From Faunimonas pinastri (GTDB lineage: Bacteria; Pseudomonadota; Alphaproteobacteria; Rhizobiales; Afifellaceae): a stretch of DNA of 64,000 bases. Below, piece after piece: positions 8,950 to 17,862 of this stretch (positions within the stretch are counted from its first letter, which is position 1; the number at the start of each line of letters is the position of its first letter). The DNA is taken from the NCBI RefSeq assembly GCF_900110915.1, contig NZ_FOFG01000003.1, positions 1 to 64,000 of the forward strand, given 5' to 3'. Made by a program: the position numbers and the translations under genes. The notes under the pieces are model-generated. The model worked only from the letters and a program-made list of their open reading frames with translations. It was not told the DNA's origin and did no database searches.

Positions 8950-9777
8950 TCACTTGGAGCTGCCGCCCAGCATTCCGCGAACGAAGGCTTTCTGGAAAAC
9001 CAGATAGGCGACCACGACGGGAACGATGGAGATCAGGGTGGATGCCATGAGCGGGCCGTACTGAACCTCAAGGCCACTCGTCAGGGCGTTAAGTTGAACC
9101 GTGACGGGGCGTGCCCGGTCAGTGCTCGTCAGCGTCATGGCGAAAAGGAGGTCGTTCCAGATCGAGCGGCTCTGGATGATCGCCAAGGCCGCCAGGCCGG
9201 ACTTGGATGCAGGCAGCAGGATGCGGAAGAAGTAGCCCGCCGGGCCGCAACCATCGAGCATGGCGGCCTCGAAGATCGATTTCGGGACGGAGGCGAAGAA
9301 ATTCCGCAAGAAGAAGGTGCAGATCGGCACACCGTAGGCCGTGTGCACGAGCCACATGCCGGGAATGGTGTTGTAGAGGCCGAGATGCCGCATCAGGTCG
9401 AAAAGGGGAACCTGCACGATCTGGTAGGGGACCAGCATCCCGGTCAGCAGGAAGAAATAGATGATCATCCCCGTCCTGCCCCTGAGTTGGGACAGCGGGA
9501 ATGCGCCGATGGCGCCGACCAGCACCGAGAGCAGTGCGCCCGGAAGCGTGATCGCGATGCTGTTGATGAAGCTGCGGCCGATCTGGTTCCAGGCCACCGC
9601 ATAGTTGCCCCAGTCCGGCCGGTGCGGCAGCGAGAGGATCTGCACGATTTCCGCCGGGCTCTTGAGCGACGTCAATAACGCCATCCCAAGCGGTGCGAGG
9701 AACACTGCGGACAGGAGAACGGCCGCGGCGAAACGGATCGGCGCATCGCGATCCGCCGGCAGGGAGGAGGCGCTCAT
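8950..9777 (-). CDS. Sugar ABC transporter permease, MalG type
   Basis: A 275-residue inner-membrane permease with six hydrophobic segments. The conserved cytoplasmic loop is SIFEAAMLDGCGPAGYFFRI, the EAA-type motif of carbohydrate permeases of the MalG/UgpE kind. Its ATG overlaps the stop of the preceding MalF-type gene as ATGA at 9774-9777. It is the last gene of the three-gene importer operon; no ATPase gene follows, so the complex must borrow one encoded elsewhere. Confidence 0.92.
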   Translation of the reverse strand: MSASSLPADRDAPIRFAAAVLLSAVFLAPLGMALLTSLKSPAEIVQILSLPHRPDWGNYAVAWNQIGRSFINSIAITLPGALLSVLVGAIGAFPLSQLRGRTGMIIYFFLLTGMLVPYQIVQVPLFDLMRHLGLYNTIPGMWLVHTAYGVPICTFFLRNFFASVPKSIFEAAMLDGCGPAGYFFRILLPASKSGLAALAIIQSRSIWNDLLFAMTLTSTDRARPVTVQLNALTSGLEVQYGPLMASTLISIVPVVVAYLVFQKAFVRGMLGGSSK

Positions 9778-10682
9778 GCCTCCGTCCTTTCCACATGCCG
9801 CGCCATATAGGTGATGTAGGGAAGGATGAAGACGGCAGCCATGACGAGAAGGGTGACGGCGATCGCGCTTGCCTGCCCCATGTTCAGCCGGCCGAAGGCG
9901 ACGTCATACATCTGCGTCGCCAGCACGTCGGATGCGTAGGCCGGCCCGCCATTCGTCATCGCCCAGACGATGTCGAAAATCCGCATCGCATCCACCGCGG
10001 AAAGCCCGAGCACGATGATCGTCGATGGCCAGAGAAGCGGGAAGGTCACCCGCCAGAAGATCTGCCAGGCATTGCCGCCATCCAGCCGGGCCGCCTCGAT
10101 GCATTCGGAAGGGAGATTTCGGAGCCCGGCGGAGAAGACGATGAACGAAAACCCTGCCGTCCACCAGAGCGCCGCACCCATGATGGCATAGGTGACGATC
10201 GCCGGATTGCCGAGCCAGTTCTGGGCGAGTGCGCCCAAACCAAGCGACTGCATCACGACGGTGATCAGGCCGTGGCTGGGCTCATAGAGCCAGCGCCACA
10301 TGGAGGCCACGGCGACAGGCGGAATGGCGTAGGGCAGGAAGAAGATGACCTTGAAGATCGTTTCGCCGCGGATCTCCCGATTGAGGAGAAGCGCCAGCGC
10401 GAGACCGAGCGAGGGCGGCGCCAACAGGTAGAAGATCAGCCATTTGATGTTGTTGATGAGGGAATGGAGGAATCTCTCCTGCCCGAACAGCGCCGTGTAG
10501 TTGCGCAAGCCGACCCAAGTTCGATGCGCCGAAAGGCCGTTCCACTTCTGGAAGGAGGTCAGGATCGTTTCCGCCACCGGCAACAGGTAGAACACCGCGA
10601 AGAGCAACACCGGCAAAGCGAGGAACAGGGCGTAGACCAGTCTGGCGCGAGAAGCGCCCGGAGTTGCGCTGGTGATGCTCAT
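9774..10682 (-). CDS. Sugar ABC transporter permease, MalF type
   Basis: A 302-residue permease starting MSITSATPGASRARLVYALF. Hydrophobic segments flank the loop LPSECIEAARLDGGNAWQIF, the EAA motif of MalF/UgpA-type carbohydrate permeases. A start further upstream at 10748 would prepend a very basic stretch not expected in the family. It lies 62 bases after the binding-protein gene and is coupled to the MalG-type gene by a four-base overlap. Confidence 0.92.
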   Translation of the reverse strand: MSITSATPGASRARLVYALFLALPVLLFAVFYLLPVAETILTSFQKWNGLSAHRTWVGLRNYTALFGQERFLHSLINNIKWLIFYLLAPPSLGLALALLLNREIRGETIFKVIFFLPYAIPPVAVASMWRWLYEPSHGLITVVMQSLGLGALAQNWLGNPAIVTYAIMGAALWWTAGFSFIVFSAGLRNLPSECIEAARLDGGNAWQIFWRVTFPLLWPSTIIVLGLSAVDAMRIFDIVWAMTNGGPAYASDVLATQMYDVAFGRLNMGQASAIAVTLLVMAAVFILPYITYMARHVERTEA

Positions 10683-10744
10683 TCGGATCTTTCTGCGGGG
10701 GAGACGTTTGGCTCTCCCGATGAGACGGGAGAGCCGGGCCGTGA

Positions 10745-12010
10745 TCACCAGTTGACGAAGGCGTCGTCTTCCTTGTCCTGCAGGCGCAGGGCTTCCAGCG
10801 TCTTCAGCACCGTATCCAGCGTCGCGTCGGAGGGGTCGCTGGCGAAGCGCTCCAGCTGGTTGCCCATCTCCGAGCCGAGATTGGTGGGCAGCAGGAAGAA
10901 GAGGTTCGGCAAGACGACGTTCTCGGCTTCCGACGCCTGCAGCTGCTTCACTTCCTTCTGCCCGACATAATCGTAGATCGACGGATCGGTCTTCAGGTTG
11001 GCCGCGATGGAGCCCTTGTACTTGTTGAAGGAAGCCTGCGCTTCGGTGCTGGCGGCCGTGAGCAGGAAATTGTCGGATGTCTTGCTTTCCTTCGGCGTCG
11101 CGATCACGTCGACCTGGATCAATGTCGCTTTGCCTATGCCGGGAGCGGGGAAGAAGTCGTAGTCCTTGCCGGGCTGCAATCCGCGCTCCTTCATGTAGGC
11201 GGACACCCAGTCGCCCATCATGTACATGCCGACATCCTTGTTCACGAGGTCGTCGCCGCCCTGCGCCCAGGTCTTGCCACTCCAGTTCTTGGAGTAATGC
11301 TTGACGAAAGTGTCGCGGTAGAGTTCGAAGGCCTTGCGAATTTCGGGGCTGGTGAAGGACACCTCGCCCTGTGCCATCTTGAAGTAGCCGTCGGGCCCGA
11401 GCACCGAGAGCAGCGGGGCATAGAAATTGTACATGCTCCAGAACGGGCCGGATGCATTGCCGAGCGGGGCAATGCCCGCCGCCGCGAGCTTGTCGCAGAC
11501 GGCGTCGAACTCCGCGATCGTCTTAGGCGGCTGGAGGCCGAGCTTGTCGAAAACGTCCTTGCGATAGAAGACGTTGCTGATCACCCCCATGTTGAGCGGA
11601 ATGGCGTAGGGCTTGCCGTCGATCTTGACGACGCGCTGCAGGCCGCGCGGGAAGATCTCGTCGCCCTTCACCTGCTTCCAGACGGAATCGATGGAAGCCA
11701 GCTGGTCGGCATCGACGAAGGTCTTGAGCTCATACCCCATCGCGCTCTGGTAGGCGGTGGGGGGCGTGCCGCCCAGAAGCGCGGTCTGCAGCTGCCGTCG
11801 CATTTCCAGGGTGTTGCCGGGAATAACGCGATGCGTAACCTCCGTGTCCGGATGCTTCTGGTTGTCGAGCGCGACAACGGACTCGATGGCCTGCTTTTCC
11901 GCACCTGAACCCCAATAGGTCCAGACTTCGCTGCTGCTCTCCTGAGCCGATGCGGCGGAAGAAAGGGTGATAATGCTGGCCGCCAAAAGCAAGGCAGTCC
12001 TTCGGGTCAT
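10745..12010 (-). CDS. Extracellular solute-binding protein family 1 (sugar type)
   Basis: A 421-residue periplasmic binding protein beginning MTRRTALLLAASIITLSSAA, a signal peptide with probable cleavage after ASA. Mature landmarks are EVWTYWGSGAEKQAIE, PYAIPLNMGVISNVFYRKDV and MYMMGDWVSAYM, all typical of family-1 carbohydrate-binding proteins. It starts at the ATG at 12010; earlier in-frame residues lack signal-peptide character. It is divergent from the ROK regulator and heads the importer operon. The ligand is probably a sugar, amino sugar or glycoside given the SIS and ROK partners. Confidence 0.92.
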   Translation of the reverse strand: MTRRTALLLAASIITLSSAASAQESSSEVWTYWGSGAEKQAIESVVALDNQKHPDTEVTHRVIPGNTLEMRRQLQTALLGGTPPTAYQSAMGYELKTFVDADQLASIDSVWKQVKGDEIFPRGLQRVVKIDGKPYAIPLNMGVISNVFYRKDVFDKLGLQPPKTIAEFDAVCDKLAAAGIAPLGNASGPFWSMYNFYAPLLSVLGPDGYFKMAQGEVSFTSPEIRKAFELYRDTFVKHYSKNWSGKTWAQGGDDLVNKDVGMYMMGDWVSAYMKERGLQPGKDYDFFPAPGIGKATLIQVDVIATPKESKTSDNFLLTAASTEAQASFNKYKGSIAANLKTDPSIYDYVGQKEVKQLQASEAENVVLPNLFFLLPTNLGSEMGNQLERFASDPSDATLDTVLKTLEALRLQDKEDDAFVNW

Positions 12011-12373
12011 CTTGAGCACTGTTGCCTCCAACCTCAATGACGGCCATTTGTCCGACATCAAGATAAAATCTGGCCAGACTAAGCCAGGAGAGTCAATCTG
12101 CCGGGATGCTGAGTCATTGTGCAGCAATTGCGGATCATCGAAGCAGGCCATTCTTCGAGGCCATATTGTGTGAATTACGAAAGCGAAATTGAGGAGTCTC
12201 CTGGGATGAATCGTCCGGAAATCCGCGATTTCTCAGCTGATTTCAGCAAAAATGCAGAATGTCTCAAATTTGTGCGGGCAGGTTTGGAAGGACGGGATAT
12301 CGGAGTTCGTGCCATTGACGCTTCTGAAACGGGCGCTTAGTTTTTCTGATAAGCAGATTAATAGAGTTCCGCG
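12011..12373. promoter_or_regulatory. Divergent promoter region between binding protein and ROK regulator
   Basis: A 363-base intergenic region that must hold the promoters of both the importer operon (leftward) and the ROK/M81/SIS operon (rightward). It is more AT-rich than the flanking genes. I see no clear long palindrome that I would call a ROK operator with confidence. Confidence 0.4.
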
Positions 12374-13567
12374 ATGGCCGCGACCGTCCTTCAGCAGGCA
12401 GGGCTTCATCCCTCGATCCTTCGCAGGATCAACTCCATCCGTCTTTTCCACGCGCTGCGGCAGCACCCGGCCGTCTCGCAGCGGGAGCTTGTCGACCTGA
12501 CGGGCGTGGACAAGTCTACGGTCTCCGCGATCATCAGCTATTTCCATTCCCTGGGCCTGATCGAGCGCGCGCAGGACACGAGAAAGCGCGGGCCGGGGCG
12601 TCCGGGCGATGCGCTTCAGCTTGTCAGCAGCGCGGGGATCCTGGCCGGCGTTCATATCGAGCCGGACAGGCTTCGCTATGTTGCCGCCGGACTGAACGGG
12701 AGCCCGATCGCGTCGCTGGACCGCCAGATGCCGCCGGACATCGCCGACGTGCCGGGTGCCGTAAAAGCAGGCCTGCTTGAACTGGCGGAGCAGGCCGGCC
12801 TGGCCTTCGATGCGTTCCGCTCCATCGGGGTGGTGGTGCCCGGCCTGGTAACCAATCGCGGCCGCCTCGCACAATCACCGAACCTGCGCCTCAATGATCT
12901 GGAACTCCACGAACTTCTCGCGACGGCAATCGGCACCCACGTACATGTCGGCAATGACAGCCGAGCCGCGGCGATGGCCGAGAAGCTTTTCGGCCTCTGC
13001 ATGGATGCGGACGACTTCATCTATATCGACAGCGCGTCCGGCGTGGGCGGCGGTCTCTTCCTCGGTGGCCGGCTTTATGGCGGTCCAGGCGGCTTTGCCG
13101 GCGAGATCGGCCATCTCAAGGTCGTGCCGCATGGCCGCCTTTGCACATGCGGCGGCACGGGGTGCCTTTCCGCCTATCTAGCCGAGCACGCGCTGAAGGA
13201 TCGGCTCTGGCAACAGGGATGCCGGGTTCGTGATCTCAAGGAAATCGGCGAGCGGGCGCGGGCCGGCGATGGCGTCGTCCTGGGCGTTCTCGATGAAGCG
13301 GGCGAGATGCTTGGAATTGGCCTCGCCGATGTCGCGAACCTGTTCAATCCGCCTCTCGTCGTGCTCGGCGGTGGGTTGGCACTCTGCTTCGAGTTCATGC
13401 AAGCGGGCGTCGACCGCTCGCTGGGAAAGCATGCGCTCGCCGCTCCGCGCGCGCAAATGGCCATTGCCCTGTCCAGCCTCAGCACCGATCCCGTGCCGCG
13501 CGGCGCGCTGGCGGTGGCGCTCGACGGTCTCGCTGATCCGGCCGGCGAGGGCTCCTTTCCCTGGTAG
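12374..13567 (+). CDS. ROK-family transcriptional regulator (NagC/XylR type)
   Basis: A 397-residue protein. Residues about 15-75 form a winged helix-turn-helix (SQRELVDLTGVDKSTVSAII) followed by the KRGPGRP wing. From about residue 88 comes the ROK sugar-kinase-like domain, with HVGNDSRAAAMAE (ATPase-type Asp region), EIGHLKVVPHGR and the zinc-type cluster CTCGGTGC (C257, C259, C264). Such proteins are usually repressors released by a sugar or sugar phosphate. It is divergent from the sugar importer and followed by the M81 and SIS genes, making it the likely local regulator of both arms. Confidence 0.92.
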   Translation: MAATVLQQAGLHPSILRRINSIRLFHALRQHPAVSQRELVDLTGVDKSTVSAIISYFHSLGLIERAQDTRKRGPGRPGDALQLVSSAGILAGVHIEPDRLRYVAAGLNGSPIASLDRQMPPDIADVPGAVKAGLLELAEQAGLAFDAFRSIGVVVPGLVTNRGRLAQSPNLRLNDLELHELLATAIGTHVHVGNDSRAAAMAEKLFGLCMDADDFIYIDSASGVGGGLFLGGRLYGGPGGFAGEIGHLKVVPHGRLCTCGGTGCLSAYLAEHALKDRLWQQGCRVRDLKEIGERARAGDGVVLGVLDEAGEMLGIGLADVANLFNPPLVVLGGGLALCFEFMQAGVDRSLGKHALAAPRAQMAIALSSLSTDPVPRGALAVALDGLADPAGEGSFPW

Positions 13568-13612
13568 CCCTGTCTCTTCCCCTCATCGTCCAGCCGCCCC
13601 GAAGGAATGAAC

Positions 13613-15109
13613 ATGTCTCTCCGAATTGCCATTGTCGGCCTGTCCGTCGAAGCCCTGATCCGCTCCCCGCTGAAGTCCGATACCTCGAACATGCAGACCT
13701 ATCGCGGGCAAGAACTGCCTGACGGCAATCTCTGGCTCGTGCGCGGCATTCTGGAGCGACTGGGAGAGGATGCCGAGGTGGAAGCCGTGCCGCTGATCTG
13801 GTCGACGGCGCTGCCCGGGGGATCGCTGACCAAGGCCAATTACGACGCGATCAAGGACGAGACGGTGCAACTCCTGAAGGAGCATGGACCGTTCGATGGC
13901 GTGGCCGTCGCCAATCACGGCGCGCTGGAGGTGGACGAGATCAAGATCCACGCCGACGGCGATTTCGTCATGGCGGTGCGTGGGGCGGTGGGTCCTGATG
14001 TCCCGCTCGCCGTGGCGCTTGATCTGCACGGCCACTTCTCGCCGGAGCTGCTGAACGCCGCGACCGTATTCAGCGCGCTGCGGACCGCGCCGCACCGGGA
14101 TGACCGGCAGACGGGCTACCGCGCCGCCGACCAGTTGATGCGCGTCCTCAAGCAAGGGCTGCGCCCGACGACCGCCGCCGTTCACATCCCTGTCCTCGTC
14201 GCCGGGGAACTGGCGGTGACCACCGCCGAGCCGGGCAGGAGCCTTTATGCGGGCCTTGCCGGGATTGATCGCGAGGACGGCGTCGTGGAGGCGAACATCC
14301 TTGTCGGCTTCGCTTTCAACGATCGTCCCTGGACAGGCATGACGGCTATCGTCACCAGCGATGGCGATGCCTCGGTGGCGCGCGATAAGGCCCAGGCGCT
14401 GGCTCGGACAATCTGGTCTCGCCGGCGGGAATTCCGATTGGACATGGAAGCGGCCGACATCGAAACGGGCCTGCGTGCCGCCGCGGCAAGCGAGATCCGG
14501 CCCGTCTATGTCAGCGACAGCGGCGACAACACCACGGCGGGCGCGCCCGGTGATCTAACCGAGGTGCTGCAGGCGGCGATCGAACTGGACGAGGTAACCG
14601 ACGCCGTGGTGGCCGGCATCACCGCGCCCGAGACGGTCCGCAAGTGCCTGGCGGCCGGCATCGGTGCGAGGCTGGAGATCGAACTCGGCGCGGAACACAT
14701 TTCCGGCTCGCAGAAGCGGATGACGGTGAGCGGCATCGTCGAGGCTGGCGCGGTGGAGCTGACGCTCGGAGGGTTCCAGCCTTATCGCAGCGCAGAGGGA
14801 GGTTGGGTCCGCGTCCGCTTCGGCAACGTGGTGGCAACCTTTCACGATCTGCCGATCGGCATCACCACTCCCGCGCATTTCCTCGCCATGGGCATCGATC
14901 CCACCAAACACGCGCTCTATGTCGTGAAGCTGGGCTATCTGCATCCGCAGATTGAGGATATCGCGAAGCGGCATATCATGCTGCTGAGCGATGGGACGGT
15001 GCCGCTCGATATCACCCGTCTGCCCTGGTCGCATGCCGCGCGTCCGGCCTATCCGCTCGATCCCGACGGGGAATGGACGCCGGAATTCAGCACCTTCGTT
15101 CAGGCCTGA
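13613..15109 (+). CDS. M81-family metallopeptidase, MlrC (microcystinase C)-like
   Basis: A 498-residue protein of the MlrC family, which in sphingomonads hydrolyses the linear products of microcystin degradation. The likely zinc ligands are visible as D137 and H139 (ALDLHGHFSPE) and H161 (RTAPHRDDRQTG). The ATG at 13613 was preferred to the one at 13607 because the AAGGA at 13602-13606 is then six bases away. Many rhizobial relatives have no link to microcystin, so here it is better seen as an amide or peptide hydrolase of unknown substrate. It sits between a ROK regulator and a SIS-domain gene, suggesting action on an amino-sugar or glycopeptide-like compound. Confidence 0.85.
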   Translation: MSLRIAIVGLSVEALIRSPLKSDTSNMQTYRGQELPDGNLWLVRGILERLGEDAEVEAVPLIWSTALPGGSLTKANYDAIKDETVQLLKEHGPFDGVAVANHGALEVDEIKIHADGDFVMAVRGAVGPDVPLAVALDLHGHFSPELLNAATVFSALRTAPHRDDRQTGYRAADQLMRVLKQGLRPTTAAVHIPVLVAGELAVTTAEPGRSLYAGLAGIDREDGVVEANILVGFAFNDRPWTGMTAIVTSDGDASVARDKAQALARTIWSRRREFRLDMEAADIETGLRAAAASEIRPVYVSDSGDNTTAGAPGDLTEVLQAAIELDEVTDAVVAGITAPETVRKCLAAGIGARLEIELGAEHISGSQKRMTVSGIVEAGAVELTLGGFQPYRSAEGGWVRVRFGNVVATFHDLPIGITTPAHFLAMGIDPTKHALYVVKLGYLHPQIEDIAKRHIMLLSDGTVPLDITRLPWSHAARPAYPLDPDGEWTPEFSTFVQA

Positions 15110-15156
15110 GCCTGCCCCGAATAGCCCGGCGGCTGATCGCCGTCCCGGAGATCACG

Positions 15157-16182
15157 ATGACAGATAACGCTGGAACGCAGCACCCTGGCCTGGAGCTCCT
15201 GCATGCGGAGATGACGCGCCAATGCGCCGACGCACTTGCGACCCTCGACAGCGCGCAGGATGCGGCGGCGGAGATCGTGGCGAGCCTGCGCCGCACCGGG
15301 CGGCTTGTCCTCTATGCGATGGGTGGATCGCAGCATGTGAACCGCATTGTCGAGCCGCTTTACCGCGAGGCGGGGATCGAGGCCCGCTCCATGATCGCAT
15401 CTGAGGCGCTGATGGCACCACTACCCGGTAAGGACGCGCGCACGGCTGTGATCGTCTCACAATCCGGCGAATCCGGCGAGATCATCGGGCTTCTCGAACG
15501 ACCGGCCGGAGCTGAGGAGCGCTTCGGGCTGACCTTGGAGGGCGGCAGCACGCTGGCCAGGGGCGTGCGGCGGGCGATCGTCGCCGCCGGTGGCACCGAG
15601 CGAGCCTTTGCCGCGACCCGCAGCATCGTGCTGACGCTTGCCATGCACGCCGCTGTCCTGGAAGCACTCGGCATTCCGCAAGCGGAGCTTCGGAAGCTCC
15701 TGGCGGCGAACGAACCCGCCGACGTCACTGCCATGGATGCGGCGCTGGCGGACTGCGATGTGTTCGTCTTTGCCGGGCGTCACGTCATGCAGGGCGCAGC
15801 GGAAAGCGCGGCCCTTTCTCTGATGGAACTGGCCCGCGTTCCGGCGATCGGCTTCGAAGGCGGCCAGTTCCGCCACGGCCCCTTCGAGTTCTTGCGTCCT
15901 GGCCTGGGCATCGTGCTGCTCCGGAGCGCCGGACCGGACAAGGATGAGGTGCGGCAGCTTGCCGAGGGGCCCGTCGATGCCGGCTGCAAGGTGGTCGTCC
16001 TCGATGCGAGCGGCGAGGAATCCTTTCCCGGCGCCTTGCATGTGCGGCTTGCGGCGGGAAGCGGCCTCGCGGCGGCGGCAAGCGCGTTGCTGACGCTGCA
16101 GCGCTTCAACATCCTGGTCGCGCAACGGCGGATCGAGGCCGGCATCGGTACTCCTCTCCGCACATCCAAAGTGACCGTGTAG
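15157..16182 (+). CDS. SIS-domain protein (GlmS isomerase-domain/AgaS/FrlB-like)
   Basis: A 341-residue protein with two SIS sugar-phosphate-binding domains. The first has AMGGSQHVNRI and the phosphate-binding serine cluster VSQSGESGEIIGLLE; the second has FAGRHVMQGAAESAALSLME and GGQFRHGPFEFL. The glutaminase domain of GlmS is absent, as in AgaS/FrlB-type deaminases and isomerases that act on amino-sugar or fructosyl-amine phosphates. The ATG at 15157 has GGAG six bases upstream. It is the last gene of the ROK/M81/SIS operon. The exact substrate cannot be assigned. Confidence 0.85.
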   Translation: MTDNAGTQHPGLELLHAEMTRQCADALATLDSAQDAAAEIVASLRRTGRLVLYAMGGSQHVNRIVEPLYREAGIEARSMIASEALMAPLPGKDARTAVIVSQSGESGEIIGLLERPAGAEERFGLTLEGGSTLARGVRRAIVAAGGTERAFAATRSIVLTLAMHAAVLEALGIPQAELRKLLAANEPADVTAMDAALADCDVFVFAGRHVMQGAAESAALSLMELARVPAIGFEGGQFRHGPFEFLRPGLGIVLLRSAGPDKDEVRQLAEGPVDAGCKVVVLDASGEESFPGALHVRLAAGSGLAAAASALLTLQRFNILVAQRRIEAGIGTPLRTSKVTV

Positions 16183-16213
16183 CTGTAAGGCTTAGCCTCA
16201 GCGGGCATCGCCA

Positions 16214-16241
16214 CAGGCTGCCGAAAGGATCCGGCAGCCTG
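16214..16241 (+). terminator. Stem-loop terminator after the SIS gene
   Basis: Perfect 10-base arms CAGGCTGCCG and CGGCAGCCTG enclose an 8-base loop, 32 bases after the SIS-gene stop. The following bases CTTCTCC form only a weak T-run. It lies between convergent genes and may serve both. Confidence 0.65.
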
Positions 16242-16437
16242 CTTCTCCAGACTTGGGGGGCTGGTACATCGGCCGTCGTTTCGAGCCGCAGTGACCGGAA
16301 TCAGCCTGATCAGTTCGCGCGTCACGCGGAGTTCGATGCGGTTCGAGGCCGCCGGCGCGCGATGTCGTTCCGAGTCCGGACCCCCCCCGTTCATGAAGGC
16401 CGCATCTGCGTGCCGATGCGAACCTTCGGCGGGTCGG

Positions 16438-17802
16438 TCAGTCCAGTCCAAGCAACAGGTCCGGCCGCAGCCAGAACGGGGCGAGGCAGAGCGGTGTCGA
16501 GGACATCGGCAGGATGTTCTCGCGCACGGAGACGCCGAGCTTGTCGGCCATGAAGGTGCGACGCGCCTCGATGCGGGCGAAGGTTTCGGGGTAGCTCTGC
16601 CGGAGTTCCGACCGCAGCGTGCCGTCGGCAAAGGTCACCGGGTCCTCGCAGTTCAGAAACTGTCCCTGCGGAACCGGCGTCGGGATGATATCGACCTGGA
16701 ACGGCATGCCGGAGGCGATCGTCTCCCGCGAGTTCGGACGAACCGGCGTATGCACCCATTCGTCGTGGCCGACAAGGTGACCGGGATTGAGCGATGAGCG
16801 CAGCCCACCCGCCGCCAGAACCTCCACGACGCGGGCATGAATTTCACCGCCCGTGACGCCGATATCGGCCGTTTCGTACCAGGCGACGAGCCCCTTGAAG
16901 TAAGACTTCGCGATCTGCAGGAACGCATCGTCTCCTTCGGAGATAAGCCCGGCGCGGGCCGAAAGCGCTCCCCAATAGCAGACGCAGGCCGTCACGCCGT
17001 CCCCCTTGCCGAGAGGGCGGGTGGTGGGACTGCGCAGGCCGATCAACGTCGCGGAGGCGTCGGATGACGACAGCATCGTATGCGCGCCCAGCGGCAGACC
17101 CTGGTAGCCCATGCGGGAGACGGCCTCGAACTCCGTCTCGCCTACTCGGGTGCCGCTGACGATGCGCCAGACAGCCAGCGAAGCGCGGGTCGCCGACCAC
17201 TCCTGCGCCGCGATCTGGTGCACGTCGACAATGGCGCGAAGGCCGGTTTCCGGATGCATCAGGACCGGCGTGCGGTCCACCACGGCTGCTGAATCGCCGG
17301 CGAGGCGCCGCAGCGTATCGACCATATGCGAGGAGGCGAAGAAGCCCGGTTCGCCGTCGTCCATCTCCTCCGGTTCCAGGTATTTCCAGCCGACGAGGCC
17401 GATCGACTGTCCCTTCGCCAGGCCTGCCTCGGCCAGGACGGCGCTGAGCTTCGGATACCGGGTGCGATCCTGCCCCATCAGGCTCATGGTCTGGGCGATC
17501 ATCGTCGTGACGCCCGGCAATCCGGCGATGGGCGTATATTCCGCGCACTCGTTGCCGACGACGAGGATCTTCTCGCCGGCCGGACCAAGCAGGAACAACG
17601 CTTCCTCGAAGCGCGGATCGAACCCGGTGAGGAAGGCGATGTTGGCGAGATGCTCGCGGTCGGCATAGACCACGAGCCAGGTACAGCCCGCGCGCTCATA
17701 GGCTCGCTTGCAGCGGGCCTCGTAGATTGATGCGGGAATATGGGGCTGCTCCGCCGTGACGCCGAAGTCGGGAATGGAAATGGAGCGGAGGGAGACTGTC
17801 AT
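16438..17802 (-). CDS. M24-family (creatinase/aminopeptidase P fold) protein, metal ligands absent
   Basis: A 454-residue pita-bread protein. An N-terminal creatinase-type domain (LANIAFLTGFDPRFEEALF) is followed by a C-terminal M24 domain. Where metallo-M24 enzymes carry the two metal aspartates, this protein reads VTACVCYWGALSARAG. The histidine region is GHLVGHDEWVHTP, and the end lacks the usual Glu pair (FLNCEDPVTFAD). It may therefore act like creatinase, without metal, on an amidino or ureido compound rather than on a peptide; that is inference. It follows the spermidine-type ATPase gene by 60 bases and belongs to the LacI-controlled operon that also encodes an amidinotransferase-family enzyme. 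Confidence 0.8.
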   Translation of the reverse strand: MTVSLRSISIPDFGVTAEQPHIPASIYEARCKRAYERAGCTWLVVYADREHLANIAFLTGFDPRFEEALFLLGPAGEKILVVGNECAEYTPIAGLPGVTTMIAQTMSLMGQDRTRYPKLSAVLAEAGLAKGQSIGLVGWKYLEPEEMDDGEPGFFASSHMVDTLRRLAGDSAAVVDRTPVLMHPETGLRAIVDVHQIAAQEWSATRASLAVWRIVSGTRVGETEFEAVSRMGYQGLPLGAHTMLSSSDASATLIGLRSPTTRPLGKGDGVTACVCYWGALSARAGLISEGDDAFLQIAKSYFKGLVAWYETADIGVTGGEIHARVVEVLAAGGLRSSLNPGHLVGHDEWVHTPVRPNSRETIASGMPFQVDIIPTPVPQGQFLNCEDPVTFADGTLRSELRQSYPETFARIEARRTFMADKLGVSVRENILPMSSTPLCLAPFWLRPDLLLGLD

Positions 17803-17862
17803 CGGTCGAACTTTCGTGATGATGACGATGCCGCAAGGCGGCCTCGTCCGATGGAATGAGGG

